The notes under the pieces: generated by a model
Told to the model about the DNA's origin: nothing
The model's input: only the letters and a program-made list of their open reading frames with translations
Databases searched by the model: none
Position numbers and translations under genes: made by a program
From: Okeania sp034190295
GTDB lineage: Bacteria > Cyanobacteriota > Cyanobacteriia > Cyanobacteriales > Microcoleaceae
Reading direction: 5' to 3'
Assembly: GCA_034190295.1 (NCBI GenBank)
Contig: JAXHSW010000015.1
Span: 17,013-81,012, forward strand
Length of the DNA: 64,000 bases
Shown here: positions 28,391-38,381 of the stretch, piece after piece
Layout of the letters: every line of letters starts with the position of its first letter
Position numbering within the stretch: the first letter of the stretch is position 1

Positions 28391-29062
28391 GTGAACCATC
28401 AAGGCAAAAAAAAACCATCGCCTAACAAGAAAGAAAGGTTGCGCGATCGAGAAGCAACAAAAGCAGAAATTTTAAATGCAGCAGAAGAGGAATTTGCGAA
28501 ATATGGTTTAGCAGGGGCAAAGATAGATGCGATCGCAGCTCGTACAGGAGTAACAAAAGCCATGATTTACTATTACTTCAAAAGTAAGGATATTTTGTAT
28601 CAGGAGGTTTTTCAACGCTTGGTCAGAGAACTTAATCAGATGATTCAGCAGTCCCACCTGGAGCAGTTGCCAGCCGCAGTAGCTTTGAAAATGGTAATAC
28701 GTTCAGCGATCGCCTACGAAGCATCTCATCCGTATAGAGGGAGACTGTGGTTCCATGAAGCAATTCAAAATCAGGGAAAATACGGAGAATTAACTGGTTG
28801 GCAAGATAGCTTTGTATTTTTAATGGGTATTTTGGAGCGGGGAATAGCAGAAGGAAGTTTCCGACAGGTTGACCCATTTTTGACAACTATAAATATTTTG
28901 GGGATTTGTGTTTTTTATTTTGATGCTCAAGAAAATCTTAGTTATCTCAAACCCGATCGACAACTTTTGAGTCAGGAAATGATTGAAAAACAAACTCAAG
29001 AAGTCATCAATTTAGTTCTAGGTGGCGTGCTTTTATATTCAGAAAACTCTAGTAAAATTTAA
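28391..29062 (+). CDS. TetR/AcrR-family transcriptional regulator
   Basis: The N-terminal helix-turn-helix is clear: ILNAAEEEFAKYGLAGAKID, AIAARTGVTKAMIYYYFKSK and DILYQEVFQRL, the canonical TetR pattern. The 223-residue length fits. The C-terminal ligand domain includes FHEAIQNQGKYGELTGW and resembles the CerR/YcdC-type C-terminal domain. I start at GTG 28391, giving a Lys-rich leader (NHQGKKKPSPNKKERLRDRE). Its likely target is the divergent AhpD-like gene through the palindrome at 28064. The inducer is unknown. Confidence 0.9.
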   Translation: MNHQGKKKPSPNKKERLRDREATKAEILNAAEEEFAKYGLAGAKIDAIAARTGVTKAMIYYYFKSKDILYQEVFQRLVRELNQMIQQSHLEQLPAAVALKMVIRSAIAYEASHPYRGRLWFHEAIQNQGKYGELTGWQDSFVFLMGILERGIAEGSFRQVDPFLTTINILGICVFYFDAQENLSYLKPDRQLLSQEMIEKQTQEVINLVLGGVLLYSENSSKI

Positions 29063-29218
29063 AAGACAAAAAAAAGTTAAATTTGTCTCTAGTAACTTAA
29101 TTGGTTGATTTTTACCTCTATAATTTATTTTTAAGATTTTGGCATCTATTCAGGATAGACTATCGTCTGAATAACTGTTTATCTTGACGATCCCAAATCA
29201 ATAATTTACCAAGATTTT

Positions 29219-29905
29219 ATGTTTAAAAATAGAAGTTTTCGATTAGTATTAAGTACTATTTTATCTATAATAATCTGCTTAAGTATTGGTTATTTTACTC
29301 CGAAAAATTGGTCCTGGGGTTCTTGCGATATGGCTTTATTAGACAAAGGTATATCTATCTATATTTATAATACTGGTATCCATACAGATATTCTAGTTCC
29401 AGTCAGAACTAAAAATTGGGATTGGCAACAATATTTCAACTTAAAATTAATAGCTAATCAATCAGTTTCCATAAATTATTTAGCTTTTGGCCTTGGCGAT
29501 CGAGCTTATTTTCTCGAAACTTATACTGGGACATCATTGCCAATTGTTACCATTATGAAGGCCATGTTCCTACCAACACCCTCTGCTATGAGGGTATTAG
29601 CATATCAAAATATTCCTCAACAATATGAAATTAAGTGTGCTATAATTACTAAAACTAATTACCGTAGGCTGATGGAATTTATCAATAATTCCTTCCAGTT
29701 AGATACCCAAGGTAATAAAATCAACCTGCTCGTAGACACTAATTATGGAGGAGGTTTTTATGCCGCAAAAGGTAGTTATTCAATTTTAAGAGCTTGTAAT
29801 GATTGGACGGCAGAAGGTATGGAATTAGCAGGAGTAAAAACTCCTCTATGGTCAGGACTTTCTAGTTCGATTATGTATCATATTAACAGTGGGTGCAACT
29901 GTTAA
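29219..29905 (+). CDS. DUF2459 (TIGR02117-type) membrane-anchored protein
   Basis: A 228-residue protein with an N-terminal transmembrane helix (FRLVLSTILSIIICLSIGYF, about residues 7-26) and a periplasmic domain. Family landmarks are YIYNTGIHTDILVPV, LAFGLGDRAYFLETYTG, and near the end RACNDWTAEGMELAGVKTPLWSGLSSS. The conserved NxxHTxxVxP and NCxxWxxxxLxxAG patterns of DUF2459 are both recognisable and suggest a papain-like His/Cys/Asn active site, although that is inference. The function is unknown; some genomes place it near urease or phosphate genes. hisA starts 36 bases downstream, so the two may share a transcript. Confidence 0.78.
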   Translation: MFKNRSFRLVLSTILSIIICLSIGYFTPKNWSWGSCDMALLDKGISIYIYNTGIHTDILVPVRTKNWDWQQYFNLKLIANQSVSINYLAFGLGDRAYFLETYTGTSLPIVTIMKAMFLPTPSAMRVLAYQNIPQQYEIKCAIITKTNYRRLMEFINNSFQLDTQGNKINLLVDTNYGGGFYAAKGSYSILRACNDWTAEGMELAGVKTPLWSGLSSSIMYHINSGCNC

Positions 29906-29941
29906 AAAAAATAGTAGTTTTGAATACAAAAAATATTGTCT

Positions 29942-30715
29942 ATGAACATTATTCCCGCAATCGATATATTAGATGGACGTTGTGTAAGGTTATATCAAGG
30001 AGATTATGAGCGAAAGCAAGTTTTTAATGATAACCCAATTGATGTAGCAAAAAGGTGGGTAGATGAAGGAGCAACAAAGCTACATTTGGTAGACTTAGAT
30101 GGTGCAAAAGCAGGTCAACCTGTAAATCAAAAGACAATAGAAGCAATTATCAAAGCAGTAGATGTACCAATACAATTAGGGGGAGGTTTACGCAACTATT
30201 CTGCAGTTGCAAGTGTGCTTGCTCTTGGTGTCAAACAAGCTATTTTAGGTACTGTAGCGGTCGAACGACCTCAGTTAATATCTAACCTCTGTCAAGAATT
30301 TCCCGGTCAAATTATTGTAGGTATTGATGCCAGAGATGGAAAAGTCGCGACTAAAGGGTGGTTAGAAACATCTGAGATATCAGCAACTGACCTCGCTCGG
30401 CAAATGGCTAAACTAAAAGTTGCAGCGATCGTCTATACTGATATTCAGCGAGATGGTACTCTCAAAGGGCCTAACATACAATCTTTAAGGGAATTAGCTG
30501 CTGCTATCAATATTCCCATTATCGCTTCTGGTGGTATTAGTTCAATTACCGATCTGTTAAGTCTGTTAGCATTAGAACCCATGGGGGTAGAAGCTGCAAT
30601 TGTTGGTCGTGCTTTGTACACTGGTGATATTTGTCTGACAGAAGCAAATCAAGCTGTAGGTCAAGGACGTTGGCAGGATATTCCTTCAAATTTAGGATAT
30701 TCTGCTTTTGCCTAA
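29942..30715 (+). CDS. hisA: HisA, phosphoribosyl-formimino-AICAR-phosphate isomerase
   Basis: HisA opens the ribose ring of ProFAR (Amadori rearrangement) in histidine biosynthesis. The TIM barrel shows catalytic Asp in NIIPAIDILDGRCVRL (residue 8), LHLVDLDGAKAG, IQLGGGLRN, VGIDARDGKVATKGWLE, the second catalytic Asp in VYTDIQRDGTLKGPN and IIASGGIS. The 257-residue length is standard. I start at the ATG 29942 (MNIIPAID); the TTG at 29936 is only six bases upstream. It is single, not in a his operon, as usual in cyanobacteria. Confidence 0.97.
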   Translation: MNIIPAIDILDGRCVRLYQGDYERKQVFNDNPIDVAKRWVDEGATKLHLVDLDGAKAGQPVNQKTIEAIIKAVDVPIQLGGGLRNYSAVASVLALGVKQAILGTVAVERPQLISNLCQEFPGQIIVGIDARDGKVATKGWLETSEISATDLARQMAKLKVAAIVYTDIQRDGTLKGPNIQSLRELAAAINIPIIASGGISSITDLLSLLALEPMGVEAAIVGRALYTGDICLTEANQAVGQGRWQDIPSNLGYSAFA

Positions 30716-31550
30716 CATCATATCCGTTTAATTGCATATATATCCAATTTAGGCCGATATAATAGGAAATATAGCAGGGAATAGGGGTTTTACCCCGCAT
30801 TGGTGGCAGACGCACCTGGTAGCGCACTCGGTGTGAGGCAACAGTGGGAAAATATTTTTCCCTTATTTAGGTATCATCAGTATTTAAGTCAAACACCAAC
30901 TCATTCCTTGCTATTGTTTCTGTGTTTCTCATTCTCATTATATAGAATCCGGTTATACAGTATATATATATTGATAATTCTATCCACACTTTCTCGCCTT
31001 CAATCTCTCCACCTCCCCTTGGACCCACACTTCCCACCCTCCCCACACAGACCACCCCCAAACATAAGATAAGTATTCAACCGGATTTGATATTATTGAT
31101 TCCCTCAAAGTCTAGAATATTTCACAATTCAAATCATAAATTAGTTTAGTTAGAAAAAATGATTTAGTTGCAGTTGAATGGTTAAGTATTAGGGGTTCAA
31201 TTATCTTTGTTTTAGAAGCCTAATTTATAATCTTTGATTTCAAGTAGGAGAACGTCACAATTATACTTATTATATAAGCATTCAGCGGTCAGCTATTAGC
31301 TATCAGCTATTGATGATAGGAGGAGAGAAAAGCAATTGATAAATTTGGATATAGTTAAAACTTACTGTCAAATTACGCTTCTTTAAGCCTATCGGGAATT
31401 ATTCATTATTTGCTGAATGCGAGCGCATCCCGCAGGGAAGTGCTGACTGCTAAGAGCTGAATGCTTACCTGATTATTATTATTATTTGTGGCATTTGATT
31501 AGCAGACAAGTGATACAATCAAAGAGAATCTATCATCCTTCCAGAAAGCT
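30716..31550. repeat. Repeat-filled intergenic region
   Basis: A CCGG element occupies about 30942-31098: TATAGAATCCGGTTATACAG at one end and ATAAGTATTCAACCGGATTT at the other, with a C-rich middle. AGCTATCAGC-type repeats follow (31280-31470). No gene is seen; the frames across the C-rich part are low-complexity. Confidence 0.65.
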
Positions 31551-32174
31551 ATGTTCTGTCCAATGCAACTAGATTGTCAAGCAATGACAGGAATAATATA
31601 TAATTGCCCTAACTTGTCAGAATGTCTAGATAACTCTCCCCTAAATAGAAGGGAAGCAATTAGGCTTTATTTCCTCAATCAAGGAATTAAACCAGAAGAT
31701 ATGAAAATGAGTGGGTACTCGACCCCAGAAAATAATTCTGATGATTCTATGGGTTTATACGGTTCTAGTTTTACCTATAATTTTGATAGTGAGACTAGGG
31801 ACAGAATTATTTTTGCTACTCCCATAGTATGGGAAGATTCAATGGGTGGGATACAGCGCTTTGATGATTTGACCAAAGAAAAATTAGAACAACTTATTAG
31901 TCAGGGTTTTGTAAATCCCGCAGATGCACATAATTCTTCCCCAACAATTAACGATTTATTCGATTTTGCACAAAGACAAGCTAATAAAGGTTGTGAATTT
32001 ACTTTTGAAGGTTATGCGGTTAGTCCACAACGTCTAGATTATCGAGTTAGTATTGATGGTTTATCTTATCAGGGAATTTGCTCTACAGATTTAATTTTTG
32101 ACTTTCAAGAGTTTGTTGGTGAACCAGATGAGTTGGACATAGAGCCTAATTATTTACGAGCTTGGTGGGATTGA
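31551..32174 (+). CDS. Hypothetical acidic protein, about 200 residues
   Basis: I do not recognise a family. The protein is acidic, with no signal peptide or membrane segment. Near the N-terminus lie four Cys residues (MFCPMQLDCQAMTG; NCPNLSEC), a possible metal site. A middle region is GLYGSSFTYNFDSETRDRI and the end is CSTDLIFDFQEFVGEPDELD...YLRAWWD. Codon use is gene-like and the frame is long for this AT-rich, stop-rich DNA. The first Met could also be Met5 or Met12, giving a slightly shorter protein. It stands alone between repeat regions. Confidence 0.6.
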   Translation: MFCPMQLDCQAMTGIIYNCPNLSECLDNSPLNRREAIRLYFLNQGIKPEDMKMSGYSTPENNSDDSMGLYGSSFTYNFDSETRDRIIFATPIVWEDSMGGIQRFDDLTKEKLEQLISQGFVNPADAHNSSPTINDLFDFAQRQANKGCEFTFEGYAVSPQRLDYRVSIDGLSYQGICSTDLIFDFQEFVGEPDELDIEPNYLRAWWD

Positions 32175-33457
32175 AGATAAATAATAGCTAATGTTTGATA
32201 AATACAGCATATTCGTTGATTAATGTGGTGCAACTGACGGGGTAAATTTTTTGCTTGTTCCCTACTCCCTACTCCCTACCCCCTACCCCCTTTTTGCTCA
32301 AATTTATTGTCAAACACCAAAAGACGTAGTGCTATATTTGATATTTTTAAGATTTATCGATCGCGTTCAATCTCAAAAATTAGGTCAGATCAAATCTGTT
32401 GACTAAGGTTCCCGAGAAATCGGAGTAATATAATTCTATCGATCGTCATACAATGCTTCAATAATGGATAATGGATAATTGATAATTGATAATGGATAAT
32501 TGATAATTGATAATTACCTCTCCCTAAAAGGAAGAGGATTGAATGATCGTGAAAATTTTTTCTTGTTTCTCCTTGCTTATGAGAGGATTTTTACCTTAAT
32601 TATTCGGTAAGAGCTAATGGCCATTTGCTCCTACAGGGTTTTGGTTGCGGTCTCAAATCCGCTCGGGTTCGGTATAACAAAATGTTCCATCTGAACGCCA
32701 TTGCCAAATCTTTCAAGCTTTCCCCATCTCCCCACACTATGAATTTAATTAGGGTTTGCTTATGGAAAGTCTTTTTGCTCTTTGTAGGGACCCACCCCTG
32801 ATATCAAGTCTCATTAAGAACGCCATAATAAAAATTTTCTTCTCTTGAGAGAAAATATTTTTTCCGTTTGTCATGGTCCGCAAACAAATTTCCTCTTGTT
32901 TCCTACTCCCTACTCCCTACTCCCTAGATTTTTCCGAAGTGGTTATTTAAAGAGACATGATATGACTCCTCCCAGGAGGGGAATTTGGGGAGATGGAGAG
33001 ATTTGTATATTTGCACAATTAAATGTATTTCTTATGAATATTCTCTGACGACAAAGAATTAGTACTGCCCACGAAGGGGGTATCATAATATAACACCGAT
33101 GCTACCGGATTTGATATCATTAGGTTATTTTTATAATACCTACAACCTATCATTTACCGAAAAATTGTGGTTGAAAGTCTCCCCTTTTAAGAGGATAATA
33201 AATAAAAATTTTCATGATTAGTCAATCCTCTTTTTTTCAAGGAGAGGTAATTTCAGTTATCAGTTATCAGTTATCAGTTATCAGTACCGACAACTATTGC
33301 CTGCAGCTTACGAAAATACGCTCACTGAATATTTTTTCATCCCCTTAAAAGGGGAGGCGCGTGGACCTCATTTTTTGGTAATTGGTAATTGGTAATTGTT
33401 AATTATTAATTATTCATTATTAATTATTAATTGTTGAACACCTTCTTAAAATTACAA
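32175..33457. repeat. Gene-free region of interspersed repeats
   Basis: Contains a CGGTAA-end copy (about 32455-32612), C/T-rich tracts CTACTCCCTACTCCC (32262-32290, 32905-32925), a partial CCGG-element end (33090-33120), then a second CGGTAA-end copy (33155-33250) leading to AACTGAT heptamers (33253-33285) and a third (33335-33440). No gene is seen. Confidence 0.65.
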
Positions 33458-34063
33458 TTATTTACTAAAAATAGTTAGTAATACTGCTCCTAACAAATAG
33501 TGACTTGCTTGTAAATTTAATCCAACTTCTTTACCTAATTGCTCGCGAGCTGTTGGACTATAAAGCTTAATTCCACCAGGAGAAATACTCAAAGACTGAA
33601 GTTCATCTTGCCATTTAAAATAGGAATCAACTAAATAGAAAAATCCTCCTGGGCGTAAAACTCGACTCACTTCATTAAATACTTGTTGAGGATGAGGATA
33701 ATGTAAAAAACTAATTGTATTAAAAACGGCATCAAATTGTTCATTAGCAAAAGGCATTTCTTCAGCATTTCCTAGTAAAAATGTTAAACTTTCTTGATGA
33801 CGATTACAACTATTAGCTTGATTAACCATTTCGGGAGATAAGTCTAAACCAATACCTTGAAGATTTGGAAAATTAACAGCAAGACGATGCAAAAGTTTTC
33901 CAGTACCACAACCTAAATCTAGTACATTTGCTGGACTTGGCAAATTTACATATTCCAGTAATCTTTGATGTACTGCTTGATAAACTACAGATGGAAATAA
34001 CCAATCATAATTAGGTGCCCAAAGATCGAAAAATTTTTGTTTAGAGGGAATATTATTTGTCAT
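33458..34063 (-). CDS. Class I SAM-dependent methyltransferase (UbiE/Methyltransf_11 type)
   Basis: This 201-residue protein has Rossmann motif I as ANVLDLGCGTGKLLHRLA (about residues 39-56), the adenosine-binding acid in GIGLDLSPEMVNQA, AEEMPFANEQFDAV as post-motif II and LRPGGFFYLVDSYF as motif III. The substrate is unknown; the layout fits the ubiquinone/menaquinone-type family that includes many small-molecule methylases. The start MTNNIPSKQKFFDLWAPNYD is typical. It is not in an obvious operon; upp is about 600 bases upstream on the same strand. Confidence 0.88.
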   Translation of the reverse strand: MTNNIPSKQKFFDLWAPNYDWLFPSVVYQAVHQRLLEYVNLPSPANVLDLGCGTGKLLHRLAVNFPNLQGIGLDLSPEMVNQANSCNRHQESLTFLLGNAEEMPFANEQFDAVFNTISFLHYPHPQQVFNEVSRVLRPGGFFYLVDSYFKWQDELQSLSISPGGIKLYSPTAREQLGKEVGLNLQASHYLLGAVLLTIFSK

Positions 34064-34655
34064 ATAGCAGTTATGTTTGAGTTTATAGGAAAATATTATT
34101 TAGGCATTTCGGTCCGAATGCTGCGCAAACAGCTCTTAGCAGTCAGTGCTTCCCTGCGGAATGCGCTCGCATTCAGCAAATTAACTAGCTATCAGCTCTC
34201 AGCATTTAGCTGGAGCGCTAAAATTCGAGGGTTTAAGTCCCCTGCTATATTTGAAAAAGCGCGCGGTGCACCTTTTATGGGGGTTATAAGACGCGGAGCG
34301 GCAACTCTAGAGTATCCCCCATTATACACTTTTAGAAGCTGATAGCTGACCGCTGAGGTGCTGACTGCTATTTCAATGAATGATTCCTTCAACCTTAGAA
34401 GGAGGGTATCTTGGCAGTAACTTTTAATTCTCTCTCAATTTTTCAATTACTTTTACCGAAAATTGTGGTTGAAAACCTCCCCTTTTAAGGGGATAATAAA
34501 GAAAAATTTTCACGATCATTCAATCCTATCCGTTTTAAAGGAGAGGTAATTATTAATTATTAATTATTAATTATTAATTATTAATTGTTGAAATCCTCCT
34601 CTTATAAATAGCTGATAGCTGATAGCTGATAGCTGATAGCTGATAGCTTACAAAA
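34064..34655. repeat. Repeat-filled spacer downstream of upp
   Basis: AGCTGTTTGCGCAGCATTC-type and GGAATGCGCTCGCATTC repeats (34105-34185), then a GCGCGGTGCACCTTTTATGG block that recurs in part near 58090, a CGGTAA-end copy (34453-34590) and GATAGCT heptamers (34608-34646). Confidence 0.65.
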
Positions 34656-35288
34656 TTATCTCGTTCCATATAAGCGATCGCCTGCATCTCCTAATCCTGG
34701 AATAATATAACCGTGTTCGTCTAATTTTTCATCAATAGCAGCAGTATATAAGGATACCTCTGGGTGATTTTCATGGAAATGTTGAATTCCCTCTGGTGCT
34801 GCTAATAAACACAGAAACCGAATTGATTCTGGGTTAGATTCTTTAATCCGATCGACTGCTGCTACTGCTGAATTTCCAGTTGCTAACATTGGGTCAACTA
34901 TTAATACATCTCGCTGCTCAATATCATGGGGGACTTTGAAATAATATTCTACAGCAACTAAAGTGCTAGGGTCGCGATACAAACCAATATGTCCCACTCT
35001 TGCTGTAGGTATTAGTTCTAAAATCCCATCAAGGAGTCCTTGACCTGCTCGCATAATGGAAACAATTACCATTTTTTTTTCAGCAGCTAACATGGGTGCT
35101 TCCATCAACTTCATTGGTGTCTCAATTTGTTGATATTTTATGGGTAAATCGCGAGTTACTTCATAAGCTAATAACATTCCTATTTCTTTGAGCAGTTGGC
35201 GAAATTGAGCAGTGGTAGTTTCTAGTTGACGTAATAGTGTCAATTTATGCTGCACTAATGGATGATTAATGATATTAACTTCTGCCAT
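34656..35288 (-). CDS. upp: Uracil phosphoribosyltransferase
   Basis: Upp converts uracil plus PRPP to UMP. The 210-residue length is standard. Signatures are the N-terminal HPLVQHKLTLLR, MRAGQGLLDGI, GLYRDPSTLVAVEYYFKVP, the PRPP-binding DVLIVDPMLATGNSAVAA (about residues 125-142) and the uracil-binding C-terminus YIIPGLGDAGDRLYGT. It lies on the same strand as URC4 and folB, 660 bases downstream of folB. In the URC uracil-degradation pathway, Upp (URC6 in yeast) supplies the first step, so this gene may serve salvage and catabolism. Confidence 0.97.
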   Translation of the reverse strand: MAEVNIINHPLVQHKLTLLRQLETTTAQFRQLLKEIGMLLAYEVTRDLPIKYQQIETPMKLMEAPMLAAEKKMVIVSIMRAGQGLLDGILELIPTARVGHIGLYRDPSTLVAVEYYFKVPHDIEQRDVLIVDPMLATGNSAVAAVDRIKESNPESIRFLCLLAAPEGIQHFHENHPEVSLYTAAIDEKLDEHGYIIPGLGDAGDRLYGTR

Positions 35289-35945
35289 TTTATGACCTAG
35301 TTTAATTCATCAAATTATATATCATTTTAGTGTGCCGTAGGTGAGGTATGGGGTATTAAACAAGGTAGTGAAGGGAGTAACTATTTCCTATACTTTTACC
35401 GAATAATTAAGGTAAAAATCCTGTCACTCGCCGTGGAGAAACAATAAAAATTTTTCACGATCATTCAATCCTATCCGTTTTAGGGAGAGGTAATTATCAA
35501 TTATCAATTATCAATTATTGAACAGACTGATGCCATCTAAATTATTATAAAATAGAGACTTTTAGCTGAAATATCTTCATAGCAAATTCAGAGATAATTT
35601 ACCGAATAATTAATAATTAATAATTAATAATTAAATAATTCGCGCCTTGAAGCCTCCCCTTTTAAGGGAAAAAAAGCGGTCGCTCTTCTTAGCTTCCCGT
35701 TGGGTGGGATGGATGGGTTACCTAACCATATCCAATCGACCAAGAGAAAAGAGATTATTCCCGATCTTCAATTCCGTAGCGGTTTTAACCAGAGGTAATT
35801 ATCAATTATCAATTATCAATTATCCATTAATGAAAATAGTAGCGAGGTACATTTTTATCACTTTTCAACTTCTCTAAAAATTAGAATCAAGTATGTACTT
35901 CACCACATTGAAAAATCGTCTAAATTACTAAATTTATTAACTAAA
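35289..35945. repeat. Repeat-filled spacer between upp and folB
   Basis: Two CGGTAA-end copies in tandem (35395-35522 and 35598-35828), the second with a CGGTCGCTCTTCTTAGCTTC insert. Any folB-upp read-through transcript would include both. Confidence 0.65.
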
Positions 35946-36320
35946 TTAGTTATATACTAATGCTTCCTTTCCTCTAGTAATTTCAATAGTAACTTTTCCA
36001 CTAAAATCCGGTATTGGAGCTGCTAATTTAGTTAAACTAACCTTGACATTTTGTACTAATGGTTCTTGCAAAATAGCTCCAGCGATCGCATCAGCTACTT
36101 TTTCTAACAAAGCAAACTTAGAATTTTTCACAAGCTCTTGAACAGTATTAACAATACTGCCATAATCTACAGTATCTTCCAAAGCATCACTTTTACCAGG
36201 AGCAGTCAAATCTAACCCTAGAATTAAATCCACTTCAAACCACTGTCCTAATACTTTTTCCTCTGGAAAAAAGCCGATGTATCCGTAGCAGCGAATTCCA
36301 GTAATTGAGATTGAGTCCAT
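35946..36320 (-). CDS. folB: Dihydroneopterin aldolase
   Basis: FolB cleaves 7,8-dihydroneopterin to 6-hydroxymethyl-dihydropterin and glycolaldehyde in folate synthesis. The 124-residue protein shows CYGYIGFFPEEKVLGQWFEV (residues 10-29) with the substrate-binding Glu, DTVDYGSIVNTV, the catalytic-lysine region LLEKVADAIAG and a C-terminal ISLTKLxAPIPDFSGKVTIEI-type strand. It follows URC4 after only 14 bases, so the two form an operon. The pairing of a pterin gene with a uracil-catabolism gene is unusual. folK lies divergently about 0.8 kb from URC4. Confidence 0.95.
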   Translation of the reverse strand: MDSISITGIRCYGYIGFFPEEKVLGQWFEVDLILGLDLTAPGKSDALEDTVDYGSIVNTVQELVKNSKFALLEKVADAIAGAILQEPLVQNVKVSLTKLAAPIPDFSGKVTIEITRGKEALVYN

Positions 36321-36334
36321 AATTACTAATTAAA

Positions 36335-37573
36335 TTAAAAAACTGTTCCATCACTCTTTATTTTAATCGGAGGCGCACCATCTTTTCTTAATTCTTTTGC
36401 TATTTTTCTTCCTGTTGTCCATGTGCCTCCTTGTAAGACTTTTACCAATGGTAATTCTGAGCTATTTAAGTTAAGTTTTGCTTGAATTACTTGAGCAACT
36501 TTGTCTAAAAGACTAATAGTTAGCGCTCTCCATTCTACAATAATTTCTGAACCTGGTAAATGTTGTTGTTGTAGAATTAAAGGATTTTTAATTTGTATTA
36601 GCCCCATATCTATAAATAAGCCACCATTCCGATATTCTGCTAATCCAGTTAAATCGTCTAATCCAATTATTTTTAAACCCAATTCTTGTAATGGTTCGAG
36701 CAATGAGTATGTTAACCATTGAGATAATTTATGAAAAGGTATATATTCATCCCCCAAGCGATCGCTTTTGAGTAGAGCATGAGGCCAAACATCCCCTAAA
36801 TTAATCCCTGAAATAGTACTGCGCCCTGGCCAAATATCACCTAATCCCTCCAATACAGCATTTAATACTGAAGTAGCTTGAATTACTTCTTTATTGGCCT
36901 GATTTGGCCACAAATAATCAACCATATTTCCTGGACGTGGACTATCAATGCCAAATAACTGAGAATCTCGATCTAAAACTTGTCCCAAGCGTTGCAGCAA
37001 TTCCAGACGACCTTCAAGACCCACCAAGGGATTTTTTGGACTAATTTGGAATCCTTGGGCTAAAGTCTGAATATCAATTTGGGAAAGTCCTCTAGTATCT
37101 GCTTGCCAGGGAAAATCGGGATTACTAGAAAAAAAGCCTTGGCAAAATAGTCGGAAACTACAAACTGCTAAACCTTCTGAACGACTAAATATTAAGCCAG
37201 TTTCAGGTTCAGTGTATTGCCAGTTTGCCCCGGCACCGGCATCTAGTAGTACACTAATAATGGCTAAATCAAATTTAACTTTGGCCTTTTCAACTGGTGT
37301 GAGTCCTGCCAACATTTGGTCAAGTTCAACTAGGCGAGGTACATCTCCTACTTGGAAATGTCGCCAACGACTATGGAAGGGTATGTCTAGTTTGGGATAC
37401 TGCTTCAGGGTTATATCAATAACATAATCGGCGCATTTATCTAGTTGAGTTAAATCGACTCGAAAATTATTTAGTTTGTCTTGACAAGCAAGATTAAATA
37501 TGCTACTGCACCTTTCTCGAATGGCCTGGGGAGTTCTTAGATATGTAATAATTTCTGGGATTTTTTTATTCAT
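36335..37573 (-). CDS. URC4/urg3 family protein (DUF1688), uracil catabolism
   Basis: Family members are about 410 residues; this one is 412. Typical stretches are YLRTPQAIRERCSSIF, the middle GLIFSRSEGLAVCSFRLFCQG, RPGNMVDYLWP, ISGINLGDVWPH and YIPFHKLSQWLTYSLLEPL, and the C-terminus LQGGTWTTGRKIAKELR. In Lachancea kluyveri, URC4 is needed for the URC route that degrades uracil to 3-hydroxypropionate and urea; its chemistry is unclear. Its partners there, a GTP cyclohydrolase II homologue (URC1) and uracil phosphoribosyltransferase (URC6), are both in this window (52698 and 34656). The gene overlaps nothing and is followed 14 bases later by folB. Confidence 0.92.
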   Translation of the reverse strand: MNKKIPEIITYLRTPQAIRERCSSIFNLACQDKLNNFRVDLTQLDKCADYVIDITLKQYPKLDIPFHSRWRHFQVGDVPRLVELDQMLAGLTPVEKAKVKFDLAIISVLLDAGAGANWQYTEPETGLIFSRSEGLAVCSFRLFCQGFFSSNPDFPWQADTRGLSQIDIQTLAQGFQISPKNPLVGLEGRLELLQRLGQVLDRDSQLFGIDSPRPGNMVDYLWPNQANKEVIQATSVLNAVLEGLGDIWPGRSTISGINLGDVWPHALLKSDRLGDEYIPFHKLSQWLTYSLLEPLQELGLKIIGLDDLTGLAEYRNGGLFIDMGLIQIKNPLILQQQHLPGSEIIVEWRALTISLLDKVAQVIQAKLNLNSSELPLVKVLQGGTWTTGRKIAKELRKDGAPPIKIKSDGTVF

Positions 37574-38381
37574 TAAAAGTCAAAGTTAAATAGCAGTCAG
37601 CACCTCAGCGGTCAGCGGTCAGCATGATTGACTTTTCTTGACCGAAAATTCTGGTTTAAAGCTTCCCATTTTAAGGGGATAATAACGAAGTCTGCAAGTC
37701 AGAAATTAAACGATAAATTGTGGTTTAAAGCCTCCCCCTAAAAGGGGGATGAAAAAATATTCAATGAGCGTATTTTCGTTTTCTCCGGCAATAGTTGTCG
37801 GTACTGATAACTGATAACTGAAATGACTCACCCGCGGGCCCCGACCGTGGAGGGTAAGTAGGGGATTTGAGCAACTATCCAAAAATATTTCGCCAGTCAA
37901 AGCGGGGTTTTAGACCCAATTATTTTGATCGAGAAAATATTTTCTCACAGGAGTCGATTGGATATGGTTAGGAAACCCATCTATCCCACCCTACGGGAAG
38001 CTGCGAAGAGCGACCACTTGTTTCTCCACGGCGAGTGAGAGGCTTTAAACCTTAATTATTCGGTAATTATAATTATTAATTATTAATTGTGGAAACCCTC
38101 GTCGGGGAGTTAAACCCCCACTCAACCATCGTAAGGATTAGTTCCCGGGGTATAAACCCAAGGTCAAAACCCAAAAAGCTGTTTGCGGAGCATTCCGGTA
38201 CGGAAAATGCTGAAGCGCTGAAGCGCTAGTTAAGGAATATAATATCAATAGTAAGCTAGAAAAAAAATATCGCAAACATGATGTAATTAAACACAATTTA
38301 GTTGATAGGAAACTTTGAGAGTTTCTTGTTGGTTTTTCTAAATTTAATTCAGCAAAAAATTAGGTAAAAAATCCCTCAGTA
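37574..38381. repeat. Divergent region between URC4 and folK, mostly repeats
   Basis: Contains AACTGAT heptamers (about 37803-37820), a GGGTTTTAGACCC element (37840-37930, ending AGACCCAATTATTTTGAT) joined to the GC-rich CCCGCGGGCCCCGACCGTGG block, and a CGGTAA-end copy in reverse (37935-38095). Promoters for both genes must lie in or beside these repeats. Confidence 0.6.
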